Assembly: GCA_030626265.1 (NCBI GenBank)
Contig: DAOUPF010000130.1
Location: 1 to 5,097, forward strand
From: Sulfurovum sp.
Lineage (GTDB): Bacteria > Campylobacterota > Campylobacteria > Campylobacterales > Sulfurovaceae
Length of the DNA stretch: 5,097 nucleotides
Direction of reading: 5' to 3'
Within the stretch, counting starts at the first letter, position 1. Every line of letters begins with the position of its first letter. Below the pieces are notes generated by a model, which worked only from the letters and a program-made list of their open reading frames with translations, had not been told where the DNA came from and searched no databases. A program made the translations under genes and the position numbers. Below, piece by piece: positions 1 to 5,097 of this stretch.

Positions 1-1735
1 AGATAGTATTGATAAAGATGCAGTAGTAGCATTTGATACAGAGACTACAGGTCTAGATACTAAAAGTGCCAAGATGGTAGGGTTTAGCTTCTGTTTTGAT
101 GAGGAGAAGGCTTATTATGTTCCTATAGGACACAGCTATCTAGGTGTTGAGGATCAAGTGGGGCTTGATGATGCTATGGAGTGCTTAGAGAAGCTATTGA
201 CACGAAAGATAGTAGGACAGAACCTTAAGTTCGATTTCTCCCTTCTATATAATCAATACGGCTTTGCTAAGCTGCATCCATATGCAGATACTATGATTAT
301 GGCATGGCTCTCCAATCCAGGTACAAAAGTAGGGCTTGATGTATTGGCAAAGAGGTTTTATAAATATGATATGAAACCATTTAAAGAGATGGTCAAAAAA
401 GGAGAAGACTTTTCTAGTGTAGATATCCAAGCAGCTTCTTTTTATGCAGCTGAGGATGCATGGATGACATATCTACTTTACTTTGCACTCAAGAAGAAGA
501 TGGAGCTTAGTTCTCTAACTCATCTATTGGATGAAGCTAGAGATGTAGAGTATCCATTTATCAATGTACTTATCTCTATGGAGCGTTTGGGGATAAAGAT
601 AAATCAAAAAAAGCTAGAGGTATTAAAAAAAGAGTTAACAGCCAATTTAGCAACTTTAACACAAAAGATATATGAACTAAGTGGAAGTGAGTTTAATATT
701 CGCTCTACCCAACAGTTGGGAATTGTACTATTTCAGCAGATTGGGCTCAAAGGTGGCAAGAAAACAAAAACAGGATATAGTACAAATGAAGCAGTACTTC
801 AGTCTCTCAAGGGAGAACACCCAGTCATAGAGAAGATACTTGAGTATCGAGAGTATCAAAAGATACTATCAACTTATGTGGAGCCACTACTAAAGTTAGC
901 CAAGAGCGATGAAAATAGTCGTATATATACCTCTTTTGTGCAGACTGGTACCTCTACAGGGAGACTGAGCTCTCGTGACCCAAACCTACAAAACATACCA
1001 GTACGCTCGGAGCTAGGGCGTTCAGTTAGAGAAGCATTTATAGCCAAAGATGGCTACAGACTAGTCAGTATAGATTATTCTCAAATAGAGTTACGACTCC
1101 TAGCACACTTCTCAAAAGATGAAGCTCTGCTAGAAGCTTTTAGAAATGGTGTAGATATCCACATGGCAACGGCTATAAAACTTTTTGGAGAAGATGAGGC
1201 AAAAGAGAAGAGAAGCTTTGCTAAGTCAGTAAACTTTGGACTGCTATATGGAATGGGGCAAAAGAAACTCTCTGACGAGCTAGGTATCACTACAGGTGAA
1301 GCAAAGGAAATCATAATAAACTACTTTGCATCATTTCCAACAGTCCAGAGCTTTCTGGCTGGCATACAGGAGAGGGTCAAGATAGATGGATTTGTAGAGA
1401 CTATACTTGGTAGAAGACGTATATTTGACTATGAGAGTGCCAATGGTATGCAGCGTGCTGCTTTTATGCGTGAATCAGTCAATGCAGTATTTCAAGGCTC
1501 AGCAGCAGACCTCATAAAGCTATCCATGAATCAGATAGATACTATGATACAAGAAGAGGATTTAGATGCCTTTATGCTTTTACAGATACACGATGAGCTC
1601 ATCTTTGAAATTAGAGAGGACAGAGCAGACGAGATATCCAAACGATTTGCCTATACAATGGAAAATATTTTTGAGCTTGATATTCCTCTGGAGTGTTCAG
1701 TTAGTATAGGGGATAGTTGGGGTGAATTGAAATAA
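1..1735 (+). CDS. polA: DNA polymerase I, 3' part (proofreading exonuclease + polymerase domains), 5' end outside window
   Basis: Family A DNA polymerase, which fills gaps in repair and replaces RNA primers on the lagging strand. The reading frame is open from base 2, so 577 residues are visible. The first in-frame ATG (base 74) is not the start, because exonuclease motif I lies before it. The N-terminal 5' nuclease domain, roughly 300 residues in the family, must lie upstream. The 3'-5' exonuclease domain comes first and has all DEDDy residues: FDTETTGLD (D12, E14 of the visible part; bases 35-43), NLKFD (Asp at 233-235) and YAAED (Tyr 443-445, Asp 455-457). The polymerase domain follows: TGRLSSRDPNLQNIP (about 950-1000), motif A with DYSQIELR (Asp 1073-1075), motif B/O-helix RSFAKSVNFGLLYG (Arg 1211, Lys 1223, Phe 1235, Tyr 1247) and motif C QIHDEL (His-Asp 1589-1594). 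The O-helix Phe is the residue associated with discrimination against dideoxynucleotides. No frameshift is seen. Confidence 0.97.
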   Translation, partial: DSIDKDAVVAFDTETTGLDTKSAKMVGFSFCFDEEKAYYVPIGHSYLGVEDQVGLDDAMECLEKLLTRKIVGQNLKFDFSLLYNQYGFAKLHPYADTMIMAWLSNPGTKVGLDVLAKRFYKYDMKPFKEMVKKGEDFSSVDIQAASFYAAEDAWMTYLLYFALKKKMELSSLTHLLDEARDVEYPFINVLISMERLGIKINQKKLEVLKKELTANLATLTQKIYELSGSEFNIRSTQQLGIVLFQQIGLKGGKKTKTGYSTNEAVLQSLKGEHPVIEKILEYREYQKILSTYVEPLLKLAKSDENSRIYTSFVQTGTSTGRLSSRDPNLQNIPVRSELGRSVREAFIAKDGYRLVSIDYSQIELRLLAHFSKDEALLEAFRNGVDIHMATAIKLFGEDEAKEKRSFAKSVNFGLLYGMGQKKLSDELGITTGEAKEIIINYFASFPTVQSFLAGIQERVKIDGFVETILGRRRIFDYESANGMQRAAFMRESVNAVFQGSAADLIKLSMNQIDTMIQEEDLDAFMLLQIHDELIFEIREDRADEISKRFAYTMENIFELDIPLECSVSIGDSWGELK

Positions 1736-1750
1736 TAGCTCATGTAGCTA
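1736..1750 (+). other. Short inverted repeat directly after the polA stop
   Basis: TAGCT (1736-1740) and AGCTA (1746-1750) can pair as a 5-bp stem with a 5-nt loop, starting at the base after the polA stop codon. No run of T follows, so it is at best a very weak terminator or an mRNA 3'-end hairpin. Chance occurrence is possible. Confidence 0.3.
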
Positions 1751-1763
1751 AAGTTTAGTTTAC

Positions 1764-1769
1764 TATAAT
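1764..1769 (+). promoter_or_regulatory. Probable mscL promoter, -10 box
   Basis: A perfect TATAAT within TACTATAATC, 32 nt before the mscL start codon. Transcription would begin near 1776 and give a leader of about 26 nt. No -35 box is evident. This fits the housekeeping sigma factor of Campylobacterota, which relies on the -10 box and T-rich upstream DNA (AAGTTTAGTTTA precedes the box). A purine-rich ribosome site, AAAGGA (1788-1793), lies 8 nt before the ATG. Confidence 0.62.
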
Positions 1770-1801
1770 CTTATCTTAAAATAAATCAAAGGATTAAAGG
1801 T

Positions 1802-2233
1802 ATGTTAGAAGAGTTTAAAAAGTTTCTTATCAAAGGAAATATGGTAGATATGGCTGTTGGCTTCATCTTTGGTGGAGCATTTGCTACAGTAATTAAATCA
1901 CTTGTATCCAATGTTATCATGCCTCCTGTTGGACTATTACTTGGTGGAGTTGATTTTGCTCAGCTTTTCATAACACTAGATGGCAAAGAGTATGCAACAA
2001 TGGAAGCTCTAGACAAAGCAGGAGCACCAGCTATCAAGTATGGTCAGTTCATAAATGATAGTATCTCTTTTATCATACTTGGATTTGTCATGTTTATGAT
2101 GGTAAAAGCATACAATAAACTCAAAGAAGAAGAACCAACAGCAGAGCCTACAGAGAAGTCATGTTCTGAATGTGCTATGAAAATCCCAGTAGCAGCAAGT
2201 AAGTGTGGATATTGTGGTAATATTTCGGTATAA
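1802..2233 (+). CDS. mscL: Large-conductance mechanosensitive channel MscL with zinc-ribbon-like C-terminus
   Basis: Inner-membrane channel that opens under membrane tension and releases solutes during hypo-osmotic shock; family members form homopentamers. The 143 residues compare with 136 in E. coli. An N-terminal amphipathic helix (1-12) leads into TM1 with the family signature GNMVDMAVGFIFGGAF (12-27) and VIMPPVGLLLGG (38-49). A periplasmic loop (50-80) and TM2 (about 83-104) follow. By alignment to E. coli, the pore constriction positions L19 and V23 are M17 and F21 here. After a Glu/Pro-rich linker (109-119), the usual C-terminal bundle helix (LLTEIRDLL type) is replaced by CSEC...CGYC, with cysteines at 121, 124, 135 and 138. 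This looks like a small metal-binding knuckle on the cytoplasmic side; similar Cys-rich tails occur in some other MscL proteins. The start is fixed by AAAGGA 8 nt upstream. It has its own promoter after polA. Confidence 0.95.
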   Translation: MLEEFKKFLIKGNMVDMAVGFIFGGAFATVIKSLVSNVIMPPVGLLLGGVDFAQLFITLDGKEYATMEALDKAGAPAIKYGQFINDSISFIILGFVMFMMVKAYNKLKEEEPTAEPTEKSCSECAMKIPVAASKCGYCGNISV

Positions 2234-2238
2234 GTAGT

Positions 2239-2296
2239 GTAAGTTAGTTAGGAGTGAATAGGAGTTGATTCTTACTCACTGCTATCTACTACTTAC
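2239..2296 (+). other. Imperfect hairpin between mscL and tRNA-Arg (possible weak terminator)
   Basis: GTAAGT (2239-2244) pairs with ACTTAC (2291-2296). Then 2245-2247 pairs with 2286-2288 after a 2-nt bulge, TAG (2249-2251) with CTA (2282-2284), and AGTGA (2253-2257) with TCACT (2276-2280). That makes 17 base pairs with one bulge and two mismatches around an 18-nt loop. It begins 6 nt after the mscL stop and is followed by the T-rich CTATTTTCTG, so it may end mscL transcription. However, its stem is AT-rich and interrupted, and the T tract is not continuous. It could instead be an RNA processing site, or have no function. Confidence 0.45.
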
Positions 2297-2308
2297 TCTC
2301 TATTTTCT

Positions 2309-2384
2309 GTCCTCATCGCTTAACTGGATAAAGCAGGGCCCTCCTAAGGCCTAGCTAGAGGTTCGAGTCCTCTTGAGGATACCA
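2309..2384 (+). tRNA. tRNA-Arg, anticodon CCT (reads AGG)
   Basis: A full 76-nt cloverleaf. The acceptor stem is GTCCTCA/TGAGGAT (7 bp, with G1-U72 as a wobble). The D stem is GCTT/AAGC, with a 9-nt loop carrying G18-G19. The anticodon stem is GGGCC/GGCCT (a wobble at 27-43) around the loop CTCCTAA, with the anticodon at 2343-2345. The variable loop is 4 nt (AGCT). The T arm is AGAGG/CCTCT around TTCGAGT. Discriminator A73 is followed by an encoded CCA (2382-2384). A20 and C35, the known arginine identity bases, are present, which supports the assignment. The only candidate promoter of its own is a poor -10-like TATCTA (2283-2288) inside the upstream hairpin, so it may be co-transcribed with mscL. 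It decodes AGG, which is less used than AGA in these genes. Confidence 0.95.
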
Positions 2385-2484
2385 CTTTTTCTTATTTGTA
2401 CCCATCTTTTACATGTTTTCGGTCGCCGTACTTGGCGTACGACTCTCTCAAAACATACAAAACCTAGGCACAACTAAGAAAAAG
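2385..2484. repeat. 100-bp imperfect palindrome abutting the tRNA 3' end (MITE-like or structured element)
   Basis: Two 35-nt arms of equal length (2385-2419 and 2450-2484) are inverted copies matching at 28 of 35 positions with no gaps. The outer 15 nt, CTTTTTCTTATTTGT against the reverse complement of ACAACTAAGAAAAAG, differ at one position; the inner 7 nt, ATGTTTT/AAAACAT, match fully. The 30-nt centre is more GC-rich and holds a nested dyad: GTCG (2422-2425) with CGAC (2440-2443), or alternatively CGCC (2424-2427) with GGCG (2434-2437). The T run is at the 5' end and the A run at the 3' end, the reverse of an intrinsic terminator. That favours a small non-coding element with terminal inverted repeats. 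No clear target-site duplication is visible, and it encodes no protein. It starts at the base after the tRNA CCA. Confidence 0.7.
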
Positions 2485-2492
2485 CTAGCTTT
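2481..2492. repeat. Perfect 12-bp palindrome AAAGCTAGCTTT
   Basis: A perfect dyad centred between 2486 and 2487 that overlaps the right end of the larger palindrome. A T-rich stretch (2500-2506) begins 7 nt later. The loop-free symmetry suits a protein site better than an RNA hairpin, but no function can be assigned and chance is not excluded. Confidence 0.4.
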
Positions 2493-2522
2493 CAATATTC
2501 TTTTTTAGTACATATCCGTAAC

Positions 2523-2554
2523 AATTTCTAATTTCTAATTTCTAATTTCTAATT
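2523..2554. repeat. Tandem heptanucleotide repeat (AATTTCT), about 4.6 copies
   Basis: Four exact copies of AATTTCT (2523-2550) plus a partial AATT (2551-2554). The tract ends 29 nt before the atpB -10 box, so it sits at and above the -35/UP-element zone. A 7-bp unit can gain or lose copies by slipped-strand mispairing and is non-coding here, so changes would affect only promoter geometry or the AT-rich upstream DNA. Confidence 0.93.
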
Positions 2555-2583
2555 CCCACCCCGTGTTATAAGTAAAAAAAAGC

Positions 2584-2589
2584 TATAAT
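2584..2589 (+). promoter_or_regulatory. Probable atpB promoter, -10 box
   Basis: A perfect TATAAT in the context AAAAAAAAGCTATAATC, 34 nt before the atpB start codon, with an A tract (2573-2581) just upstream and no recognisable -35 box. Transcription would start at about 2596 and leave a leader of roughly 28 nt. The same CTATAAT core precedes mscL and gatB. Confidence 0.65.
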
Positions 2590-2611
2590 CTCTACCAAAT
2601 AAAGAGATAAC

Positions 2612-2623
2612 AGAGGTATGTAA
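2612..2623 (+). promoter_or_regulatory. atpB ribosome site with a start-stop ATGTAA inside the spacer
   Basis: The Shine-Dalgarno-like AGAGG (2612-2616) lies 7 nt before the chosen ATG (2624), a good distance. Between them is another ATG (2618-2620) followed at once by TAA (2621-2623). This ATG is only 1 nt from the AGAGG, so it should be poorly used, and it cannot be the gene start because it stops immediately. The next ATG is therefore the start. Confidence 0.6.
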
Positions 2624-3313
2624 ATGGAAGGTGTATTAGTCTATTTTGGACATGGTAACTGGATGGTGGTTGCTCACCTAGTATTGGTAATGATCATAGC
2701 ATTATATATAGGTATGAAAGCAGCATCAAGCTTGAAGGCAGTTCCTAGTGGAACACAAAATATCATGGAAGCATTCCTTGGTGGAGTGATATCTATGGGT
2801 AAAGACGTAATTGGTGAGAAGTTAGCTAGAAAGTATCTGCCACTAGTAGCTACTATTGGTATATTTGTATTTATAAGTAATGTCATTGGACTTATCCCTG
2901 GTTTTGAATCACCAACATCAAACATAAATGTTACTATGGTATTGGCATTGGTTGTATTTATATATTACAACTACGAAGGTATTCGTGAAAATGGTGTAGT
3001 ACATTATTTTGCTCACTTTATGGGTCCAGTCAAAGCACTGGCACCTCTAATGTTTCCTATTGAAATCGTATCACACCTATCTCGAATTATATCTCTTAGC
3101 TTCCGTTTATTTGGTAATATCAAAGGTGATGACCTTTTCTTATGGGTTCTATTGATGCTAGCTCCTTGGTTAGTGCCACTTCCAGCATATCTACTATTGA
3201 GTTTCTCTGCTATACTTCAGACATTTGTATTTATGATTCTTACTTATGTTTATTTAGCAGGTGCATTAGCGGTAGAAGAGCATGATGAGACAGCAGAGGC
3301 AGCTGCTCACTAA
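2624..3313 (+). CDS. atpB: ATP synthase Fo subunit a
   Basis: Inner-membrane stator subunit that provides the two proton half-channels next to the rotating c-ring, coupling ion flow to ATP synthesis. The 229 residues form a hydrophobic protein with about five or six membrane helices (roughly 13-33, 73-92, 101-118, 136-152, 170-187, 190-214). The essential arginine is R161 in [10 protein letters not shown] (bases 3104-3106, equal to E. coli R210), and Q199 in [17 protein letters not shown] matches E. coli Q252. The E. coli E219 region reads GNIKGDD, giving an Asp there, and the position of E. coli H245 is Leu; I read both as family variation. It is shorter than E. coli AtpB (271) because the N-terminus is short. 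No other atp gene is adjacent, in keeping with the dispersed ATP synthase genes of Campylobacterota. A small membrane-protein gene follows after 5 nt. Confidence 0.97.
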   Translation: MEGVLVYFGHGNWMVVAHLVLVMIIALYIGMKAASSLKAVPSGTQNIMEAFLGGVISMGKDVIGEKLARKYLPLVATIGIFVFISNVIGLIPGFESPTSNINVTMVLALVVFIYYNYEGIRENGVVHYFAHFMGPVKALAPLMFPIEIVSHLSRIISLSFRLFGNIKGDDLFLWVLLMLAPWLVPLPAYLLLSFSAILQTFVFMILTYVYLAGALAVEEHDETAEAAAH

Positions 3314-3318
3314 GTAAA

Positions 3319-3582
3319 ATGAGGTTAAAAACCCATACACTCTCAACGCTCGTCAACTTTTTGCTTGGCGTAGCTTGGGCTATAGCAGTTATAGGTGCTA
3401 TTAGCACATTCTTCTCTTTTCTTAAAATCAATTTTTTTATTGCTATATTATCAGCTATATTGGGAGCTGTTCCTGGATTATTGATAGTTTTATTTTTAGA
3501 GCATCTTATTTTAAAATCTGAAAAATTAGAAGAGCTGAAAAAACAGACAGAGTTACTACAAAAATTAAATAATAAGAATTAG
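3319..3582 (+). CDS. Unrecognised small protein with two membrane segments and a coiled-coil tail, after atpB
   Basis: An 87-residue protein that I cannot assign to a named family. It has a short basic N-terminus (MRLKTHT), a first hydrophobic helix at about 10-34, a short turn at KIN (36-38) and a second hydrophobic helix at about 39-61 with a GAVPG break. A highly charged C-terminal helix (62-87) has leucines at 63, 70, 73, 79, 80 and 83, suggesting a coiled coil. The start is 5 nt after the atpB stop with no good ribosome site, so translation is probably coupled to atpB. No promoter separates the two. Position and topology (helical hairpin plus charged tail) recall small accessory proteins of ATP synthase operons such as AtpI or AtpZ, but the sequence alone does not show homology. 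From memory, C. jejuni also has a small membrane-protein gene next to atpB. Being coding is fairly certain; the function is open. Confidence 0.75.
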   Translation: MRLKTHTLSTLVNFLLGVAWAIAVIGAISTFFSFLKINFFIAILSAILGAVPGLLIVLFLEHLILKSEKLEELKKQTELLQKLNNKN

Positions 3583-3631
3583 TAATTAAGTTCCATATGT
3601 AAATACAAACTCTCTCAAATAACCAAAACGC

Positions 3632-3637
3632 TATAAT
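3632..3637 (+). promoter_or_regulatory. Probable gatB promoter, -10 box
   Basis: A perfect TATAAT in CGCTATAATAC, 40 nt before the gatB start codon, with no clear -35 box. It lies in the 95-nt gap after the small membrane gene. Transcription would begin near 3644 and give a leader of about 34 nt that includes the ribosome site AAGGA (3665-3669), 8 nt before the ATG. No terminator-like hairpin is visible in this gap, so some read-through from atpB is possible. Confidence 0.62.
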
Positions 3638-3677
3638 ACTTTCAATTTAAATCGTACTATTTATAAGGAAAGTAACT

Positions 3678-5097
3678 ATGTTTGAAACCGTTATCGGTCT
3701 TGAAGTTCATGCACAACTAAATACAAAAACTAAAATCTTTTGCTCTTGTCCTACGAGCTTTGCTGCACATCAAAATAGCAATACCTGTCCTACTTGTCTA
3801 GCCTTACCGGGAGCATTGCCAGTCCTGAACCTAGAAGCTGTAAACAAGGCTATGAAGTTTGGATATGCAGTAGGTGCTGTTGTCAATCAAAAATCTATAT
3901 TTAACCGGAAAAGTTATTTTTATCCTGATAGCCCTATGGCATATCAGATTACACAGTTTGATATACCAATCGTAGGTGAGGGTAATCTAACTATAGATTT
4001 CGATGATGGCACTAGTAAAGAGATAGGTATCACTAGAGCACACTTAGAAGCAGATGCTGGTAAAAATATACATGAGGGTTCTATCTCAAAAGTGGATCTT
4101 AACCGTGCAGGAACTCCTCTGCTAGAGATTGTATCAGATCCAGATATGCGTAATGCAGATGAAGCAGTCAGATATCTCAAAAAATTACACTCTATAGTAC
4201 GATATCTAGATATCTCTGATGCCAATATGCAAGAGGGTTCATTTCGCTGTGATGTGAATGTATCTATCCGCCCAAAAGGTCAAGAGGAGTTTGGTACTCG
4301 TGTAGAGATAAAGAATATCAACTCATTTAGATTTGTAGCAGCTTCTATTGCTTATGAGGTGCAGAGACAGATAGAAGCGTATGAAGATGGTGTATATGAG
4401 AAAGAGGTGTATCAAGAGACTAGACTATGGGATGTAGCCAAAGGCATCACAAAGAGTATGAGAGGCAAAGAGGATAGCGCAGACTATAGATACTTTCCAG
4501 ATCCAGACTTGCGTCCGACTCTTGTCACTGATGAGATGATGGAAGAGGCTAAAAAACGTCCTGAACTACCAGATGAGAAAGTCAAGAGATATATAGAAGA
4601 GCTAGGTATCAAAAAAGTTGATGCCTTAATCATTACAGCAGTCAAAGAGATGGCTTATTATTTTGAGGAGATGATAGCTCATGGTGCAGTAGCCAAGAGT
4701 GCAGTCACATGGCTCACATCAGAACTCCTTGGTCGTCTCAACAAAGCTAGCATCTCTATAGAGAACTCTCCAGTGGATGCCAAAATACTAGGTCAGCTGG
4801 TGGCTAAGATTGCAGATGATACCGTATCAGGTAAAGGTGCAAAAGAGATACTGGACTTCATGATGGAGAATGAGAGTAGAGATATAGATGCTATCATAGA
4901 TGAGCTAGGACTTGCCCAAGTGAGTGATGATGGTGCTATATTGGCTATGATAGATGAGATATTAGCAGCTAATCCAGACAAAGTAGAGCAGTTTAAAGGT
5001 GGTAAAGATAAGCTATTAGGTTTCTTTGTAGGGCAGACTATGAAAGCTAGTAAAGGCTCAGCGAACCCAGGAAAAGTAAATGAGCTATTAAAGCAAA
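3678..5097 (+). CDS. gatB: Aspartyl/glutamyl-tRNA amidotransferase subunit B, 3' end just outside window
   Basis: The tRNA-binding and kinase subunit of GatCAB. It phosphorylates Glu-tRNA(Gln), or Asp-tRNA(Asn), and transamidates it with ammonia from the GatA glutaminase, supplying Gln-tRNA or Asn-tRNA in bacteria that lack the direct synthetases. The frame is open to the window end; 473 residues are visible against about 475 in the family, so only a few codons and the stop are missing. It opens with [13 protein letters not shown]. Four cysteines (C22, C24, C37, C40: CSC...CPTC) form the zinc site found in many but not all GatB proteins. Other conserved blocks are [81 protein letters not shown] and [12 protein letters not shown]. 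The C-terminal GatB/YqeY helical domain (about 320-473) includes [23 protein letters not shown]. The start is set by AAGGA 8 nt upstream. gatA and gatC are not in the window. Confidence 0.97.
   Translation, partial: MFETVIGLEVHAQLNTKTKIFCSCPTSFAAHQNSNTCPTCLALPGALPVLNLEAVNKAMKFGYAVGAVVNQKSIFNRKSYFYPDSPMAYQITQFDIPIVGEGNLTIDFDDGTSKEIGITRAHLEADAGKNIHEGSISKVDLNRAGTPLLEIVSDPDMRNADEAVRYLKKLHSIVRYLDISDANMQEGSFRCDVNVSIRPKGQEEFGTRVEIKNINSFRFVAASIAYEVQRQIEAYEDGVYEKEVYQETRLWDVAKGITKSMRGKEDSADYRYFPDPDLRPTLVTDEMMEEAKKRPELPDEKVKRYIEELGIKKVDALIITAVKEMAYYFEEMIAHGAVAKSAVTWLTSELLGRLNKASISIENSPVDAKILGQLVAKIADDTVSGKGAKEILDFMMENESRDIDAIIDELGLAQVSDDGAILAMIDEILAANPDKVEQFKGGKDKLLGFFVGQTMKASKGSANPGKVNELLKQ

Noticed and set aside
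74..76. In-frame ATG as the polA start
   Set aside because: The frame is open to the left edge, and the catalytic DTETTGLD motif lies before this ATG, so the gene begins upstream of the window.
1081..1314. Open frames on the - strand within polA, also at 245-430
   Set aside because: They lie inside strongly conserved polymerase coding sequence, have low-complexity Ser/Phe-rich translations and no ribosome site. They are shadows.
2385..2484. Palindrome read as an intrinsic terminator of the tRNA, or as a CRISPR repeat
   Set aside because: The T tract precedes rather than follows the stem, the stem is interrupted and AT-rich, and there is only one unit without spacers.
2588..2608. Dyad ATCTCT / AGAGAT with a 9-nt spacer over the atpB start of transcription
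   Set aside because: It is tempting as an operator, but a 6-bp inverted repeat is common by chance in AT-rich DNA and nothing else supports it.
2674..2925. Open frames on the - strand within atpB, and at 3240-3431 across the atpB end and the small gene
   Set aside because: They are antisense to a well-supported gene, with no start signals and no family resemblance.
3609..3619. 11-mer ACTCTCTCAAA shared with 2442-2452 in the palindromic element
   Set aside because: The low-complexity match does not extend; there is no sign of a second copy of the element.
3944..4225. Open frames on the - strand within gatB, also at 4793-4981
   Set aside because: They overlap conserved GatB blocks in antisense and show no recognisable protein features.

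Overview
The window reads as an ordinary, densely packed stretch of a chromosome from the Campylobacterota (formerly Epsilonproteobacteria), most likely a free-living Sulfurimonas/Sulfurovum-type organism. The evidence is the protein style (AtpB with [16 protein letters not shown]; GatB with [15 protein letters not shown] and a four-cysteine zinc site), the AT-leaning codon use with many ATA and AGA codons, the three CTATAAT-type -10 boxes without a clear -35, and an atpB lying apart from the other ATP synthase genes. The genus is a guess; the phylum is fairly secure.

Layout, all on the + strand: (1) the 3' two-thirds of polA (DNA polymerase I), entering from the left edge with a complete proofreading exonuclease domain and a complete polymerase domain; (2) a 66-nt gap holding a promoter, then mscL, a mechanosensitive channel whose C-terminal tail is a CxxC/CxxC zinc-ribbon-like motif; (3) a 390-nt protein-free region containing an imperfect hairpin, a tRNA-Arg(CCT) gene, a 100-bp imperfect palindrome that starts at the base after the tRNA CCA, a 12-bp palindrome, a heptanucleotide tandem repeat (AATTTCT, about 4.6 copies) and the atpB promoter; (4) atpB (Fo subunit a), followed after 5 nt by a small unrecognised gene for a protein with two membrane segments and a charged coiled-coil tail; (5) a 95-nt gap with another promoter, then gatB, which runs off the right edge only a few codons short of its expected end.

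The known genes are housekeeping functions: DNA repair and replication, osmotic protection, ATP synthesis and glutaminyl-/asparaginyl-tRNA formation. They seem to be separate transcription units rather than one pathway. The exception is atpB plus the small membrane gene, which look co-transcribed.

I see no defence system, phage, transposase or CRISPR array. The parts not explained by standard annotation are the 100-bp palindrome beside the tRNA, the heptamer repeat just upstream of the atpB promoter, and the small membrane protein after atpB.
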